A stretch of 64,000 nucleotides of DNA. Origin: an uncultured Saprospiraceae bacterium. GTDB taxonomy: Bacteria > Bacteroidota > Bacteroidia > Chitinophagales > Saprospiraceae. The stretch covers positions 1 through 64,000 of the forward strand of contig CALJVJ010000036.1 of assembly GCA_937974625.1 (NCBI GenBank). The letters run 5' to 3'. The notes under the pieces were generated by a model that saw only the letters and a list, made by a program, of their open reading frames with translations, was not told the origin of the DNA and ran no database searches. The first letter of the stretch is position 1. Each line of letters starts with the position of its first letter. Of the stretch, positions 44,890-54,833 are shown one piece after another. Both the position numbers and the translations under genes were made by a program.

Positions 44890-47349
44890 CTATTTCAAAT
44901 CAAAATTATAAGTGATAGAAGGGAAAATAGTTCCCAATGTAGCCACACGGATAGCCTTTACACTTTCAAAAGAATTTTGTCTAAAGTAAACCGAATAGGC
45001 ATTTTTACGACCATATAAATTATAAACTGATAAGGTAATACTATGGTCTACTTTTCCATCTTTTTTGCCAAATGGTCCAATAGTGTACGCTAAATCTAAA
45101 CGATGAAAATCAGGTACTCTAAATTTATTTCTATCTGAATAAATCGGCACATTTAATACATTATCACTGGAGTAAGAACTTACAGGGGCAGTCGTAGGTC
45201 GACCACTTCGATAGGTGAAATTAATCGCCAAATTGGTTTTATTGTTAAATTGCTTTACCAAACTAGCATTAAAAACGTGAGGAATGTCATAGTTGGAAGA
45301 ATACCATTCTCCTCGATTTACGCCAACTTGTTCATTCGTAGGCAAAATCTGTCTTTCAGAACTAGAAAAAGTATAATTCATATCCCAACGAAAACTACCC
45401 GTTTGCTTTTTTAGGTTTAATTCAACGCCATAAGACAAACCCTCGCCTGTTACCAATTCTGTTTCTATTTGTCGGTTCAATAATAATTGAGCAAAATCTT
45501 TATAATCTAAAATACCTACTGATTTCCGGTAAAATACTTCCACAGAACTTTGATATTTTTTAACACCAAAATCTTTAAAGAAACCAACAGAATAATTATC
45601 AGAATACTGAGGCGCAACATGCTGATTGGCCAATTGCCAGATATCAATGGGCGTGGCAGAAGCAGTATTGGAAACTTGTGCTAAAAATTGGTAGGTTCGA
45701 GCGTAGCCCAACTTTGCCGAAGCCCTTTCGTTTAATTCATACCGCAAAGAAAGTCTTGGTTCGAAGCCCGTAAAAGAGGCAATTGTTTCTCCATCACCAT
45801 AGGTTTGTTGGTTGATAATATTTCTATCCGTTTTTATTTCTCCATCGGGATAAATATTGACCGTTTTAGCCCCTATATTCGCAAAGGAAGTAAATCTTAA
45901 ACCTGCAGAAATTTCTAAATTTTCTTTTATGGTAAATTGGTTCTCTATATAGCCTGCAATCTCTCGACCATTCTCCTTCTCTAATTCATCTGGAATAATG
46001 AAGGATTCATTTCTTGGAGCAATTTTACCTGGGCTAATTTCATACAAATTCAAATCAGCTCCGACATTTAATTTATAATTATCCGATACCACATATAAAA
46101 AATCTAACTTCCCTCTGGTATAATCAATGGCGTTGGTAAATTTTGATTGGTCATTTCCTTTCAAATCAAAAAGTGAACTCTCATAGCGACCTTTATTCAC
46201 ACTCAATGTCAAGTTCATTTTATCGCCAATTAGCTGTTTTAGATAAGCCTCCCCTGATACGGTCGAATAATCAAATCTAGCTTCGTCACCCAATTGAAAA
46301 TCATCTCTACTCCTTAGAAAACTACCTCCCAAATTGGTAGTTGGAGACAGTCGAGCATTAATCTTTGCCGTTACATCATTAAAAAAAGCACTACTTTCTG
46401 CCACTTCAGGATTGTCCACTAAATTAAAAATCCAATCTGCATAACTATACCTTGACCCAACAATAAAAGAGACTTTGTCCTTAATAATTGGTCCTTCTAA
46501 GGATAGCCGACTAGAGACCATGCCAATTCCTCCTTTCATTTTGAATCGCTCTTTGTCTCCATCTCTAGTTTCTACCGCTAAGACAGATGATAAACGGCCA
46601 CCATATTTGGCTGGAATCCCTCCTTTGTATAAATCTACATACTGGACTAAATCTGGATGAAATAAAGAGAAAAAGCCTAAAGCATGAGATGGATTAAAAA
46701 TCAAATGTCCATCTTGTAAGATTAAATTTTGGTCAGTATTTCCACCTCTCACATTAAAGCCTGAAGCACCTTCTCCTGTGTTACTCACCCCAGAAATAGA
46801 TTGTAGACTTCTAAGAATATCAATTTCTCCGAAAAACTTAGACTGAGTCTCTAGTTGTTCGGCATTCAATCGTTGTAAGCCTGGGGTAACTTCTTTCAAA
46901 GCACTTCTATCTGAGGCACCACTTACAATAACCTCATCTATCAAAACTGCTTCTACATTTAAGATAAGGTCAAGTTTCGCAGAAGTATAAGCATCAATAC
47001 TCACCTTTTTATCTTCAAAGCCTAGTGCTGTAATGGTAAAAATATGTGTTCTTTTAGGTAAGTTAATTTTAAACCTACCATCCAAATCCGTGATGGCATT
47101 GATACCACCGTCAGACTGAAGTACCGCATTGATTATAGGTTCATTCTTCTCTGAAGAGTAAATGGTTCCTGTCCAAGTAATGGGTTTTATGACAGTTGTT
47201 TTCTCTCCTAGTTGAAAGGTTTCTATCTCTTGCCCCATCAGTGAAGTTGGACTAAAAGCTAAAAGCAAAAACAGGAAATAGCAACCACATCTTACAATTG
47301 ATTTTAACCTATTATTTTTATTCATAATAAAATGCATACGTTTTGTCAT
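44890..47349 (-). CDS. TonB-dependent receptor with carboxypeptidase-like regulatory domain
   Basis: An 819-residue outer-membrane receptor. Signal peptide (hydrophobic around 24-38, ends SLMGQ). Residues about 55-130 are a CarboxypepD regulatory-like domain (TGTIYSSEKNEPIINAVLQS, ITDLDGRFKI). The plug follows (EVIVSGASDRSALKEVTPG, FNVRGGNTDQNLILQDGHLI, GGIPAKYGGRLSSVL), then a barrel ending in PSITYNFDLK. An ATG 24 bases into the frame (47325) could also be the start. It heads the operon TonB receptor, two DUF4249, FG-GAP, T9SS protein. The cargo is unknown; no iron-related gene is adjacent. Confidence 0.93.
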   Translation of the reverse strand: MTKRMHFIMNKNNRLKSIVRCGCYFLFLLLAFSPTSLMGQEIETFQLGEKTTVIKPITWTGTIYSSEKNEPIINAVLQSDGGINAITDLDGRFKINLPKRTHIFTITALGFEDKKVSIDAYTSAKLDLILNVEAVLIDEVIVSGASDRSALKEVTPGLQRLNAEQLETQSKFFGEIDILRSLQSISGVSNTGEGASGFNVRGGNTDQNLILQDGHLIFNPSHALGFFSLFHPDLVQYVDLYKGGIPAKYGGRLSSVLAVETRDGDKERFKMKGGIGMVSSRLSLEGPIIKDKVSFIVGSRYSYADWIFNLVDNPEVAESSAFFNDVTAKINARLSPTTNLGGSFLRSRDDFQLGDEARFDYSTVSGEAYLKQLIGDKMNLTLSVNKGRYESSLFDLKGNDQSKFTNAIDYTRGKLDFLYVVSDNYKLNVGADLNLYEISPGKIAPRNESFIIPDELEKENGREIAGYIENQFTIKENLEISAGLRFTSFANIGAKTVNIYPDGEIKTDRNIINQQTYGDGETIASFTGFEPRLSLRYELNERASAKLGYARTYQFLAQVSNTASATPIDIWQLANQHVAPQYSDNYSVGFFKDFGVKKYQSSVEVFYRKSVGILDYKDFAQLLLNRQIETELVTGEGLSYGVELNLKKQTGSFRWDMNYTFSSSERQILPTNEQVGVNRGEWYSSNYDIPHVFNASLVKQFNNKTNLAINFTYRSGRPTTAPVSSYSSDNVLNVPIYSDRNKFRVPDFHRLDLAYTIGPFGKKDGKVDHSITLSVYNLYGRKNAYSVYFRQNSFESVKAIRVATLGTIFPSITYNFDLK

Positions 47350-47635
47350 TAACTTTAAGGTAAAGCAAGAAAATGCGCCAAGATATAAATATATATCAAA
47401 TATAATTTGTAGAAATTCTGATTTTGGTGGTATTGGCTAAGAACAAGCAAGAAATAAACTAAAATCGATTAAAATAGTTGTAAAAATAAGGTCTTTTATA
47501 GGGTAAAAAATGATTAAGGAACTTTGATAAAATAATTTTACCTTTTTTCATCACTACTAAGAAAGATATAATTTGAGTAAAAACACAACCAGTTTAAACT
47601 ACCTAAAAAACATCACTTCGAACTGGCTATAATTT

Positions 47636-50600
47636 TTATTGCGTCGACAATTCTCCGACAGCAATCGTTCTTTTATCCCCTTTGTCATTAGTTATTATCA
47701 CCTTAACTATCGCATCATCCATTAAGACCGACCGACTTGACTGTGATAAAAATCCAGTACCGAAATAAAACTCTTGTTTTCGTGTTTTTCCATTCTTAAG
47801 CTGAATCAGTGCAGATACATCTGATTCTTTTAAATCAATAGTTTTATTTTTTATTCCAGTTGTAAAAATTTTGAGCGGTCCTCTATTTTGAGAAGCGATA
47901 AACAATTGTTCACCCGTTGCCTGATGCGCAATAGTGACCAATGCTTTGGCATCTCCTTGCACCAGAAACCCCGATGTACTAGCATCTTGAATGTCAAAGT
48001 TTCCTTGTCCGTCACCATAAGCAACAATACCATCATGGGCATCCATACGTCCGACAGAAACTTCCATTCCGTAATCATTCCCAACCATTAAAACATCTAA
48101 ATGTCCGTCTTGATTTACATCTACTGTTTGCATACCATAAATTGGAGACCGTTGTACACTTTTAGGCATCGCTTTTAGGGAGAATTTTCCGTTACCCAAA
48201 TTTTCTATATAAGAGCTATTAAAATTATTAGCGGCTAAGATGAGACAACCTTCCATTTCTTCAGGAGTAAATAATTTATCCATTGTTGTCACTGCCAATT
48301 CTTTATGGAAAGGGAATTTTCTCGGTATAACATTATACTGTTTAGCAATTTCAAGTCGACCGAAATAAGGATATTCTTGCATTTCACCTGCTCTATCTGG
48401 AAAATAACAAGCAGGGAACAAATCACCATTTCCATTATTATCAAAGTCCTTATAATACACTTTGATTGGGTGGTTTTCAGAGATATCGGTATTCGTATTT
48501 CTACCTGTATTTCCAACAATATAATCCATATCTCCATCATTGTCAAAATCACCACTTGTCAAACTATTCCACCACCCCGTATGTCGTTGAATACCACTAA
48601 TCTTTGTTTCGTCTTGGAAAGTACCACCTACATTTTTCAAAAACTGAATAGGCATAAATTCGCCTGCTAAGATTAAATCTATTTGTCCATCATTATTATA
48701 ATCGGTCCAAAGTGCATCAGAAATCATACCTATTTCTATCAGCATAGGTGCCACCTCTGCAGTTACATCTACAAATCGAATTCCGTTTTCACTACTTTCG
48801 TTTTTCAAAATATAGCTATCGACAGGTAAAGGATATTTAGTAGGATTGACCCTGCCGCTAACAAATAAATCTAAATCCCCATCTTGGTCATAATCTGCGG
48901 CTCTTACTGACAAACCACTGCTCAAATTCTCAGGTAAGGCATTCGGGCTCCAAACAAATCGCCCATTGTTATTGAGGTACATTCGGTCAATATATTGGCT
49001 ATCTGTCAATACATATTCATAACCACCATGCACGATATACAAGTCGTCATCTCCATCTTGGTCAGCATCAAAAAATAGAGCGCCCAATTCTTCTGGTTTT
49101 ACGGCTTCTTTTTCATCACCATATTGAATCAAGTCTTCTTCTGTAAACCGTCCATTTGTTTGTTGTATTAAAAAAGTACCTTTTTCAAAATGAGAGCCAC
49201 TAATGAATACATCTTCCAAGCCATCTCCATTCACATCACTTACTGCCAAAGCAGGACCGTATTGAGAAAGTTTATGTGGCAACATCGGCTGTACATTGAA
49301 ATCAATAAAGTCTAACTCTTGATGTATAAAATTGACCCCGACTTCCTTAGTAATTTCTTTAAAAAGAGAGGGCGCAGCTGTAGCTTTCGCTAAAGTATAA
49401 GGTAGAGCATTAGCCGATTGGTGCAAGACGACAAGGGTTTGATTAGCAGAAACATTGGTTAGTTTTTCTTGTTTTCCATCTTGCCAAATAACTACGAGAC
49501 TATCGACTTCCTTCTGATTAGCTAAACCAAAATGTAGCAAAGGTTCTACCGATGACAAATAACCTCTCGTCAAAGTAAAATCTACCACTTGCATCCCTAT
49601 ACTATCCGCATATACGAATACTTTTGTCCCAATACCCAAAGGGTTAGTTTTTGGCCCCTTTAAAGCTATTCTTAGCCAATTGGTTTGAGCTAAGTTTTTA
49701 TTTTCATAAACAGAAGCAGTCTGATTAATATTATTAACCACATAATCCAAATCGCCATCATTGTCCAAATCGCCATAAGCTGCTCCATTAGAAAAAGAAG
49801 GTTCAGTTATCCCCCACGCTTTAGAAACATCTGTAAAAGATAAATCTCCCTTATTTTTAAAGGCATAATTATTGATTTTGACGGAAGGAATTTTATCTAT
49901 CAAAAAGCCATCCTCTGCATAAGACCCAACATCCATATTATAATCAATAAAATCTCTATCTGTCACATCCTTTGGAAAACCATTGGTGACAATCAAATCT
50001 CGTTGCCCATCATTGTCAAAATCTGCTACCAAAGGCGTCCAACTCCAATCCGTAGCAGCAATACCAGCCATTAAGGCCACATCGTTAAATACCGCTTGGC
50101 TGTCTTGTAAACTGGTTACGCCTCGATTAGCTTGCAGGGTGTTTCGCATAGATTGAAACTGATAGCCAAATTTTTCATTATTGATATAGTCTACATATTT
50201 ATTAGGAGGCATCATCGTCTTTCGGCGATAGTTATCTTTCGGTAACATATCCAAAGCTATAATTTCTGAATCTCCATCATTATCCAAATCCATTACATCG
50301 TTCCCCATCGCAGAAAATGAGGTGTGCTTAAAATAGATGTCCGCTTGATTGGTAAATGTGCCATCTTGATTATTGATGTACAACAAATCATTGGACAAAT
50401 AATCGTTAGTGATATAAATATCTTTCCAACCATCTTCATTCAAGTCACAGATGTTTACTCCTAGACTAAAGCCTTCTGTCAAAATACCAGCTGCTTTACC
50501 AACATCTTGGAAGACAGGGTGCCCTAATGCTTCATTCCATACATTCTCATATAATTTATCAGTCGTTGCCGAACTACCATCTTTCGCCTTTTTTCGATAG

Positions 50601-51208
50601 CGGCTTGGTTGTTGGTCAGGTCGCATTTTATTGACGATTACAAATAAATCTAAATCGCCATCATTATCGTAGTCAAAAAAGGTAGCATTGGTGCTGTTGG
50701 AATTATCTGCCACTCCGTATTCCGTTGCTTTCTCTAGAAAGGTTGGAATCCCATTTTCATTCGCACCTTGATTGACAAATAATTGATTCGTTTTATCAGC
50801 TACTTTATCATGTCCTGTTGCTGTAATGTAAATATCCAATAAGCCATCTACATTTACATCCACCAAGGTAACCCCTGAACTCCACCGCTGACCGTCTAAG
50901 ATGCCCGATACTTTAGAAATATCTTGGAATTTAAGGTTGCCTTGGTTCAAATAAATGGCATTATCCACCATATTACCTGTGAAGACCACGTCTTGTAAAT
51001 TATCGCCGTTTAAGTCCCCAATTGCTACCCCACCGCCATTATAAATATATTCATAACTCAAAATACTCAGCGTATCATGGTCTTGAATGACATTATTAAA
51101 CGTAATGCCCGTTTGGTCAGCAGGTAAGGATTGAAATTGGGTGGTTGGTTTGGATTGGCATCCAAACAGTATCGCTAAAAGGTATAGGGTTAATATGCGG
51201 TTTATCAC
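47636..51208 (-). CDS. Giant FG-GAP/ASPIC-UnbV lipoprotein, second copy
   Basis: A 1190-residue lipoprotein (lipobox LFGC, C17). The mature part opens with YNGGGVAIGDLNGDNLQDVV and carries many Ca-binding blade loops (DYDNDGDLD, DLDNDGDSE, DFDNDGQRD). Residues about 520-600 are an ASPIC/UnbV module (GTKVFVYADSIGMQVVDFTL, VDSLVVIWQDGKQE). A second propeller fills the C-terminal half (DQDGDDDLY, DFDNDGDMDY). It is the far gene behind susC-susD and a paralogue of 51342-54665. It probably binds ligand at the surface in place of the SusE/SusF-type lipoproteins. Confidence 0.9.
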   Translation of the reverse strand: MINRILTLYLLAILFGCQSKPTTQFQSLPADQTGITFNNVIQDHDTLSILSYEYIYNGGGVAIGDLNGDNLQDVVFTGNMVDNAIYLNQGNLKFQDISKVSGILDGQRWSSGVTLVDVNVDGLLDIYITATGHDKVADKTNQLFVNQGANENGIPTFLEKATEYGVADNSNSTNATFFDYDNDGDLDLFVIVNKMRPDQQPSRYRKKAKDGSSATTDKLYENVWNEALGHPVFQDVGKAAGILTEGFSLGVNICDLNEDGWKDIYITNDYLSNDLLYINNQDGTFTNQADIYFKHTSFSAMGNDVMDLDNDGDSEIIALDMLPKDNYRRKTMMPPNKYVDYINNEKFGYQFQSMRNTLQANRGVTSLQDSQAVFNDVALMAGIAATDWSWTPLVADFDNDGQRDLIVTNGFPKDVTDRDFIDYNMDVGSYAEDGFLIDKIPSVKINNYAFKNKGDLSFTDVSKAWGITEPSFSNGAAYGDLDNDGDLDYVVNNINQTASVYENKNLAQTNWLRIALKGPKTNPLGIGTKVFVYADSIGMQVVDFTLTRGYLSSVEPLLHFGLANQKEVDSLVVIWQDGKQEKLTNVSANQTLVVLHQSANALPYTLAKATAAPSLFKEITKEVGVNFIHQELDFIDFNVQPMLPHKLSQYGPALAVSDVNGDGLEDVFISGSHFEKGTFLIQQTNGRFTEEDLIQYGDEKEAVKPEELGALFFDADQDGDDDLYIVHGGYEYVLTDSQYIDRMYLNNNGRFVWSPNALPENLSSGLSVRAADYDQDGDLDLFVSGRVNPTKYPLPVDSYILKNESSENGIRFVDVTAEVAPMLIEIGMISDALWTDYNNDGQIDLILAGEFMPIQFLKNVGGTFQDETKISGIQRHTGWWNSLTSGDFDNDGDMDYIVGNTGRNTNTDISENHPIKVYYKDFDNNGNGDLFPACYFPDRAGEMQEYPYFGRLEIAKQYNVIPRKFPFHKELAVTTMDKLFTPEEMEGCLILAANNFNSSYIENLGNGKFSLKAMPKSVQRSPIYGMQTVDVNQDGHLDVLMVGNDYGMEVSVGRMDAHDGIVAYGDGQGNFDIQDASTSGFLVQGDAKALVTIAHQATGEQLFIASQNRGPLKIFTTGIKNKTIDLKESDVSALIQLKNGKTRKQEFYFGTGFLSQSSRSVLMDDAIVKVIITNDKGDKRTIAVGELSTQ

Positions 51209-51341
51209 TTATCTTTTTGTTTGAATTATCATCATAAACTTTCAACGTTTACGATATAAAAGAAGGCTAGGAGCTTCTCTATAGCGGCCTTGGTCTAAAG
51301 ACCAAGGGACAGGACAGGATAAATCCTGTGCTACCAGTGTG

Positions 51342-54300
51342 CTACCAGTTTAATACTTTTATTTCTTCGTTGTTTATGCCAATCAACAATAGTTTTTGTT
51401 GTTGGTTATTGGTCAAAATTTGGGCGTCTCTAACTTCTCCTGCAATAGGTGTCACTAATTCATTAGCAACTTTAAATTGTCCATTAGTTTGTCCTAATAA
51501 TAAGACCCCTCTAGAATCATTATGGCGACCAACTTCTGGTTTAAGTCCATAAAAATTACCACTCATCCAGATGTCTTGCAGACCATCTTGGTTAAAATCT
51601 TCAACTACAGAAGCAAACATCGGCGCAACTTGCGCTTCGATAGGTAGCGTTTCTAAATTGTAGTTTCCGTTATTATTTCTTAGAATAGCTGTTTGTAGGG
51701 TGACTGCTTTTCTACCTATTGCCCCTTTCCTTTCAGCATTTGTAAAGAGCGTTTCATAATCTGCTTTCGCAAATTGTTCATATTTTAGAAACTTCTTTTT
51801 TAGGTGCGGCAATTGAGCAGTCATATCCATTTTAGTATGAAAAGGGTATAGTTTATCATCTGCTGGTGCTTTCCAATTTAAGACAAATTCAGATTTGCCA
51901 TTTTTATCAAAGTCTTTAGTGTATAATTCGATTGGATGTTGAGGAGAAGCCTTAAATTTAGTATTCAGCCCCCAATTACCCAATACAAAATCCATATCCC
52001 CATCCTTATCTAAATCATTGGAAGTAATATCTAACCACCAGCCTTCACTATTTTTAATCGTCTTGCTTTTTTCAAAGGTATTGCCATCATTTGCAAAAAA
52101 GGTAATTGGCATATATTCACCGACTAGCAATAAATCATCATCTCCATCTCCATCATAATCTGTCCAAGTCGCATCGGTAATCATCCCAACAGTCGCCAAT
52201 TCTTTTTTAGTAATATCTCTCCAAGTATTACCTGATTTTTTCAGTAAGAAACTACGAGGCGTCAAACCATAATTGCCAGGAATAGACCTTGCACCAACAA
52301 ACAAATCAATATCCCCATCTTTATCGAAATCATTAGGCGCAATCACAGAAAATTGTCCGCCAGCAGGAGGGGTTAAAGTTTTATTTTTAGTAAAATTTCC
52401 TTGACCATCATTTTCATAAAATCTTAGTAAAAAGCCATCCATGCCCTTACCAAAGTCATTTCCACCAGAACCTATGACTAGGTCCAAGTCTCCATCTCTA
52501 TCATTATCAAATAAAGCAGCACAAGTACTTTCAAAAGCTACGTCTTCTGTAAAAGCTGGATTTTCTTTTCGTTCAAACTTACCAGCTACATTTTGAAGAA
52601 AGACTTTATCTACATCTCCTGTTGCGCCCAAAGTGATAAAATCGGTATGTCCATCTCCATTTAAATCGCCCGTTTCAATTTTAGGCCCTTCGGTAGATAA
52701 CATTCTAGGTAATAATCTTTCAAAATCAAAATCATTAAAATTACTTTCCTTGTGTTCGCTATCGCCAAGAATAACATTAGTCGATTTCAGTAGATACTCC
52801 GAGTCTGCAATAGTTGAGATAGCCACCTTTTTATTGGTATCTTTTATTATAGTTAGTGGTTGGTCAATTGGAGGATTATTAATGGTTTGAACGGTTCTAT
52901 CAGGCCAAACCACTGTTACCGATTCTACAGCAGTCGCACTATTCAATCCAAATAAAAGTCCTGAAGCGACACTACTTTGAAAGCCTCTTGCTACATAATG
53001 CTGTTGACTATATTCGCTTTCTGCTGTTTTTACTTTAACCGTCGCGCCTATAGCTGATTGGTTCTTGCTTTTTTCGTCTTTGAGGTCAATGCTGATAAAG
53101 TGATTTCCTTTTTTACTAGCTGTATTTTGATAGACACTAGCTGACATATTCACATTATTAATCACCAAATCTAAATCTCCATCATTGTCCAAATCCCCAT
53201 AAGCTGCACCATTACTAAATTCCGCGTCCACGAAACCTAGGTCTGCCGCTTTATTTTTAAATAAATTATTATGTTGGTTGAGAAAAGCATAATTAGGCAA
53301 TGGAGACGATTTCATAAAAGGTAGAAAATCTCTGAAGTCAAATTTTCCTTTTTCTTGTACTATCTTTTTTACTTCGTCTCTATCTGCAAGAAAGTTGGTA
53401 AAATCTTGGTCCATGATATCCTTGTAGATACCATTACAAACATAAATATCTTTCCAACCATCATTGTCAAAATCAAAAATCAAAGCTCCCCAGCTCCAAT
53501 CTGTTGCCGCTGCATCACTAAGGTTGGCTACTTCTTGGAATTCTCCTTTTCCATTATTAATCTGTAGGCAATTTTGCAAAACTTGATAATGAAAACTAGA
53601 CCGATATTGTAAATCATCTAAATAGACAGGGTCAAACATGGTATGTGCTTTCAGTCGATAATTATCTGCTGCTAACATATCCGTCGTAAAAATATCAGCA
53701 TACCCATCATTGTTCAAATCAGCAATATCTGCGCCCATACTAGATACCGAACAAATATTGAATCTTTCTGGTAACTCCTCTGAAAAAGTACCATCCCCTT
53801 GATTGATATACATATAATCTCTTTCCCAAAAGTCATTACTAACATAAATATCAGGGAAGTAGTCCCCATTAATATCACTGACGGAAACTCCTAATCCAAA
53901 GCCAATCGAACTCTTATAGATACCAGCTTTTTTGCTAACATCTATAAAAACACCATTATCATTTCGCATTAGTTTATCGCCACCCATTTCATCTTCGATA
54001 GCTCTAGTCTTGCTAAAGGAAGCTAGCTTACTGGGGTCTTTAAAGCTATTATTTAAAATGTAGCAATCTAAATCCCCATCCAAATCATAATCAAAAAAAG
54101 AAGCATGGGTACTAAATCCTTCATCGGCAAGATTATATTTTGCAGCTTGTTCTGTAAAGGTTAAATCCCCATTATTGATGTATAATTCATTGGTTCGGTC
54201 ATCTCCTGCAATGTCTCCTGAATTGGACACATAAATATCCAAAAAGCCATCATTATTTACGTCTACCATTGATACACCTGTACTCCACCCTCTTTGTCCT

Positions 54301-54665
54301 GCAATACCAGCAGCTTCACTGATATTTTTAAATTTTAAGTCTCCTTGGTTTAAATAGAGTTGATTGGATTGCATATTGGCGGTAAAGAAAATATCATCTA
54401 ATCCATCATTATTGATATCACCAATACCAACTCCTCCCCCATTATAAAAATTACGATAAGTTAAGACATTGAAATCCTTTCCATCCTTTACTTTATTGAT
54501 AAAGTCGATGCCTGTTTGAGTCGGTGCTAGTTTTTGAAATAAAGCATCTTTAGGAGGGGTGATAGATTTAGCGGTAGGTTTAGTTGTTTCTTGACTATCA
54601 GGTTGACAAGCGAACAGACTAATTATTAAAAAGAAAGCTAAATTATAAAAGCTATGTTTTCTCAT
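51342..54665 (-). CDS. Giant FG-GAP/ASPIC-UnbV lipoprotein, first copy
   Basis: A 1107-residue lipoprotein (lipobox LFAC, C20). The architecture is that of the neighbouring paralogue: opening FYNGGGVGIGDINNDGLDDI, a first propeller with DYDLDGDLD, DINGDYFPD and DLDNDGDLD, an ASPIC/UnbV module around 545-620 (GATVKVKTAESEYSQQHYVA, ESVTVVWPDRTVQ), and a second propeller (DNDRDGDLD, DYDGDGDDD, DLDKDGDMD). It follows susD after a strong terminator. The two copies differ too much for a recent duplication. Confidence 0.9.
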   Translation of the reverse strand: MRKHSFYNLAFFLIISLFACQPDSQETTKPTAKSITPPKDALFQKLAPTQTGIDFINKVKDGKDFNVLTYRNFYNGGGVGIGDINNDGLDDIFFTANMQSNQLYLNQGDLKFKNISEAAGIAGQRGWSTGVSMVDVNNDGFLDIYVSNSGDIAGDDRTNELYINNGDLTFTEQAAKYNLADEGFSTHASFFDYDLDGDLDCYILNNSFKDPSKLASFSKTRAIEDEMGGDKLMRNDNGVFIDVSKKAGIYKSSIGFGLGVSVSDINGDYFPDIYVSNDFWERDYMYINQGDGTFSEELPERFNICSVSSMGADIADLNNDGYADIFTTDMLAADNYRLKAHTMFDPVYLDDLQYRSSFHYQVLQNCLQINNGKGEFQEVANLSDAAATDWSWGALIFDFDNDGWKDIYVCNGIYKDIMDQDFTNFLADRDEVKKIVQEKGKFDFRDFLPFMKSSPLPNYAFLNQHNNLFKNKAADLGFVDAEFSNGAAYGDLDNDGDLDLVINNVNMSASVYQNTASKKGNHFISIDLKDEKSKNQSAIGATVKVKTAESEYSQQHYVARGFQSSVASGLLFGLNSATAVESVTVVWPDRTVQTINNPPIDQPLTIIKDTNKKVAISTIADSEYLLKSTNVILGDSEHKESNFNDFDFERLLPRMLSTEGPKIETGDLNGDGHTDFITLGATGDVDKVFLQNVAGKFERKENPAFTEDVAFESTCAALFDNDRDGDLDLVIGSGGNDFGKGMDGFLLRFYENDGQGNFTKNKTLTPPAGGQFSVIAPNDFDKDGDIDLFVGARSIPGNYGLTPRSFLLKKSGNTWRDITKKELATVGMITDATWTDYDGDGDDDLLLVGEYMPITFFANDGNTFEKSKTIKNSEGWWLDITSNDLDKDGDMDFVLGNWGLNTKFKASPQHPIELYTKDFDKNGKSEFVLNWKAPADDKLYPFHTKMDMTAQLPHLKKKFLKYEQFAKADYETLFTNAERKGAIGRKAVTLQTAILRNNNGNYNLETLPIEAQVAPMFASVVEDFNQDGLQDIWMSGNFYGLKPEVGRHNDSRGVLLLGQTNGQFKVANELVTPIAGEVRDAQILTNNQQQKLLLIGINNEEIKVLNW

Positions 54666-54777
54666 TGTTCTTTTTGAACGTAAGCTAAATTGTTTTTTAG
54701 TAGCTTAGACCTTAATCAGTAAATATTATCTATACTAGTGTTCGGATAAAATCATAAGCTAGGGCAAAAATAAAAAA

Positions 54778-54805
54778 AGAGCGACTATTAAAGAATAGTC
54801 GCTCT
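54778..54805 (-). terminator. Terminator between susD and the FG-GAP genes
   Basis: A 12-base perfect stem, agagcgactatt (54778-54789) with aatagtcgctct (54794-54805), around a 4-base loop. Read on the minus strand it is followed by a run of T, 28 bases past the susD stop codon. It should end or attenuate the susCD transcript before the FG-GAP genes. Confidence 0.92.
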
Positions 54806-54833
54806 CTTAAAATTATTTTATTAACAAACTGGC

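Noticed and set aside
54765-54772. TATTTTTG box on the minus strand as promoter of the first FG-GAP gene
   Set aside because: It lies in the T-run of the susD terminator and has no TTTG at 19-21 bases.
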